64,000 bases of DNA from Micrasema longulum (Eukaryota; Arthropoda; Insecta; Trichoptera; Brachycentridae): contig JAGVSM010002426.1 in assembly GCA_022494885.1 (NCBI GenBank), forward strand, positions 62,001-126,000, in the 5' to 3' direction. This document shows positions 61,801 to 64,000 of the stretch, piece by piece. Position 1 is the first letter of the stretch. The number at the start of each line of letters is the position of its first letter. The notes beneath the pieces are model-generated. The model ran no database searches. It was given only the letters and a program-made list of their open reading frames with translations, and was not told the DNA's origin. The position numbers and the translations under genes are program-made.

Positions 61801-64000
61801 TGCAATTTTTAACGATAAATAATTCATGCCCTATGAGACTAAGCAGTTATTGCCGATTTACATTTTAATGAATTAACCGTAACTTAACACTATTTGATTT
61901 AATAATTTCATATCTCTTTTAGTTTCTCTTTATTTCACATAATATCGGCTTTCCGATAATTGCCGCCTCTTGTAAAGAAATTTGACACAAATTTTATAAA
62001 AAATAAAATGTTCTCATATGTCAATAAATAATTACTCGTTGAATCAGTGTTATTCATAACATTTATCCACAAAAACTAGAAAATACATTATGTTTTTTCT
62101 TATAATTTCGTCTATGTTTATTATGCTAATAATTATTTTATATATTATAGTTTTTATCTAAACGATAATGTCATTATTTTGGACAATGTTTTTAAAATGT
62201 TGTAATGTTTGTAAACAGGCTGAATTTCCTTTCTTAAGGATTGGATTCACAACTAGAAACAGTTCAAGTTAAAATATTTATTCAATATCACATTTTTAAA
62301 CCTTGGTATATATTTTTTTACTGATCAAAATATTCCTTTCTTTCATTTAGTCACTTAACTAATTATTTGTATTTAACATTTAACTTTAGAGTTTACTTGG
62401 CTTATTCGGGAACCTGAGTTTCTCTAATAAGGAAAGTTCTGACTAAACCCATGCATCTATTTTAAAGTTGGTCTCTCCCAATATGTTTGCGAGGTAATGT
62501 CATTAATTCAAGTTGTATCGAAGTCTGTTACCACCGAGGACCATCAATTCTAATGAAGAACTCAATGTGGTTGGCGGTTGGCTGCAGACTTCATTGGTCC
62601 GAGTAATTTTAGAACTGTGACCTAAAGAGCAGCCATATTGCATCCAGCATCGACCGGCAATTACGGTGTCTGGAAATGGTGCAAGAATATCTGAGATAGT
62701 TCACAATTTCGGATATAGCCAAGACTAATTGATTATGAAACTTCCCGAATTAAAACTTTTCCTTGAATCCGTTTTATATTTCCCACTGAATACATGTACC
62801 GGCACTTTTCCATACATTATTTAAAATCGGTGATTTTAGTTTGTTCATAATTACAATCAATCTGACATATAAATAACTTAAATTGTTTGGCAATCCTTAA
62901 GCGTATAAGAAGATACAATTTACAATTATTTTTTTTTTTCGATTTCTTAAATCACGTGAACTTAGTGTTATCCCTTATCGTAAATGTCTTGTTCTAAATA
63001 ATCTGCATTTATGTTATCAAGTTATCTCTAAATACAAAACCTTCAATTGAATATTTAAGCTGTCAAATCTAAAATTTAATCATTCGATTTCATTTAAATA
63101 TTTACGTTCAGCAATAAATTAAGTAAGTCCAATTTATTAAACCATTATGAAATGTGAAAAATGGCGTCTCAAGACGCTTACTAAACTTGAAATGTAGCGC
63201 CCGATACAAAGGAAAATTCGCGCTAAACGAAATCAGTAACTCGCTCATGTTTAGGAAACGATGTTGTTATAATGATTTATTAACTCGGGGGAATAAACTT
63301 GGATCCACCTTTGGCTCGTAGAACGGAACACATCGATGCATCACTTCAAAGCTCCACGATACTTCAATGATGTCTTCTACGTTTACTAAACTCTATCTAC
63401 GTGTAATTTATCATGGAACGAAGCGTACCCGCCGCACTAAATTAAGACTCATTAATGCCACTTAGACATGTTTAAAATATACCTTCTTGCGTCAATAATA
63501 AATAACAAATAAAGTTTTGAATAGCCGCTTAGATTTTTTTGTATGGGAAATGCCAAGCAACAATTCAACGAATATCAGTAACATTTGATTAGTTTAGTTT
63601 TTTATCACTTTTCCAAGAAATAAGTTTTAACATAAAATTTTATTTTTAAACTTATAATTAATATATTGATATATGTGATATTTTTTCTCAAAAACACAAA
63701 TGCTTAGGGGAATTTGGTGCTTTTTTTGTAAAACCATTAAAAATAGTTATTTTTTTTACAATTTTTTTTCTTGATAAAACTCAGTTGGTATCAAAATTAT
63801 GTAACTATTGTTTTTTTTTTTTTTTAAATCATGAAAAGGTCAGATAAATGTCCATCAGGTAACAACATTATAAGATGATCATTATGAGTAGTTGCTTTAA
63901 GTGGATATTTTTCATTTTAAATATACGAGTATATGTTTACCATATCAACAAATATGGGAAACATATATATTTATATAATAAAACATGTAAAATGCATTTA
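55801..64000. other. AT-rich intronic stretch with minor repeats
   Basis: No Rbp6 exon or other gene was recognised. A Rep-1 3' terminus (cttgtctacaaaaatttgga caaactcaaaatattg) lies at about 60597-60640. A purine-rich run is at 57930-57970. T runs are at 59507-59520 and 63811-63825. A small perfect hairpin (ggcac-tac-gtgcc) is at about 60341-60353. CpG-bearing patches at 61000-61800, 62450-62740 and 63140-63480 are unidentified and look single-copy. Confidence 0.45.

Noticed and set aside
1..64000. CRISPR arrays, prophage, operons or bacterial regulatory sites
   Set aside because: No regularly spaced direct repeats or prokaryotic gene organisation. The introns, SINEs and LINEs mark this as animal nuclear DNA.

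Overview
The window looks like a piece of an AT-rich, repeat-laden insect genome, and almost all of it appears to be intron. The one secure coding segment is a 93-nt exon (48543-48635, + strand). It encodes the start of the second RNA-recognition motif of the Musashi-family protein Rbp6 and is bounded by a good acceptor (ttttcag) and a perfect donor (gtaagt). No neighbouring Rbp6 exon could be recognised on either side, so the flanking introns appear to be very long: more than 15 kb downstream, and about 45 kb upstream if the candidate 5' exon near 2.7 kb is real, otherwise more than 48 kb. The insect assignment rests on this exon ([12 protein letters not shown], the insect Rbp6 form rather than vertebrate MSI1/2 or Drosophila msi) and on base composition. 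I cannot name the order.

At the left, 2.25-4.2 kb is a CpG-rich island in an AT-rich background. It is the best promoter / first-exon candidate in the window, with an ATG-initiated Gly/Ala/Pro-rich reading frame ending at a strong donor. Other less AT-rich, CpG-bearing, apparently non-repetitive blocks (about 21.5-22.8, 26.8-27.0, 34.2-34.4, 41.0-42.0, 44.3-45.2, 46.5-47.3 and 50.75-51.1 kb) carry no recognisable gene. They are candidates for conserved regulatory DNA within the locus.

The rest is a mobile-element graveyard: decayed non-LTR retrotransposon pieces (Jockey/CR1-like and one RTE-like), three tRNA-derived SINE families plus an isolated tRNA-like unit, a TA-flanked MITE with 30-bp inverted termini, a possible hAT-type element, and a short repeat family present about ten times ('Rep-1'). 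There are also Penelope-like traces: two copies, 99/100 identical, of a segment with a GAAACGTC motif, one of which also has the CTGAAGA half of a hammerhead ribozyme core, and a separate endonuclease-like fragment.

Three long, nearly perfect palindromes (15.7, 20.2 and 50.2 kb) are the most unusual structural features. Two of them carry a third partial copy of the arm sequence in the spacer. No CRISPR array, functional tRNA, rRNA or operon-like gene cluster was seen.
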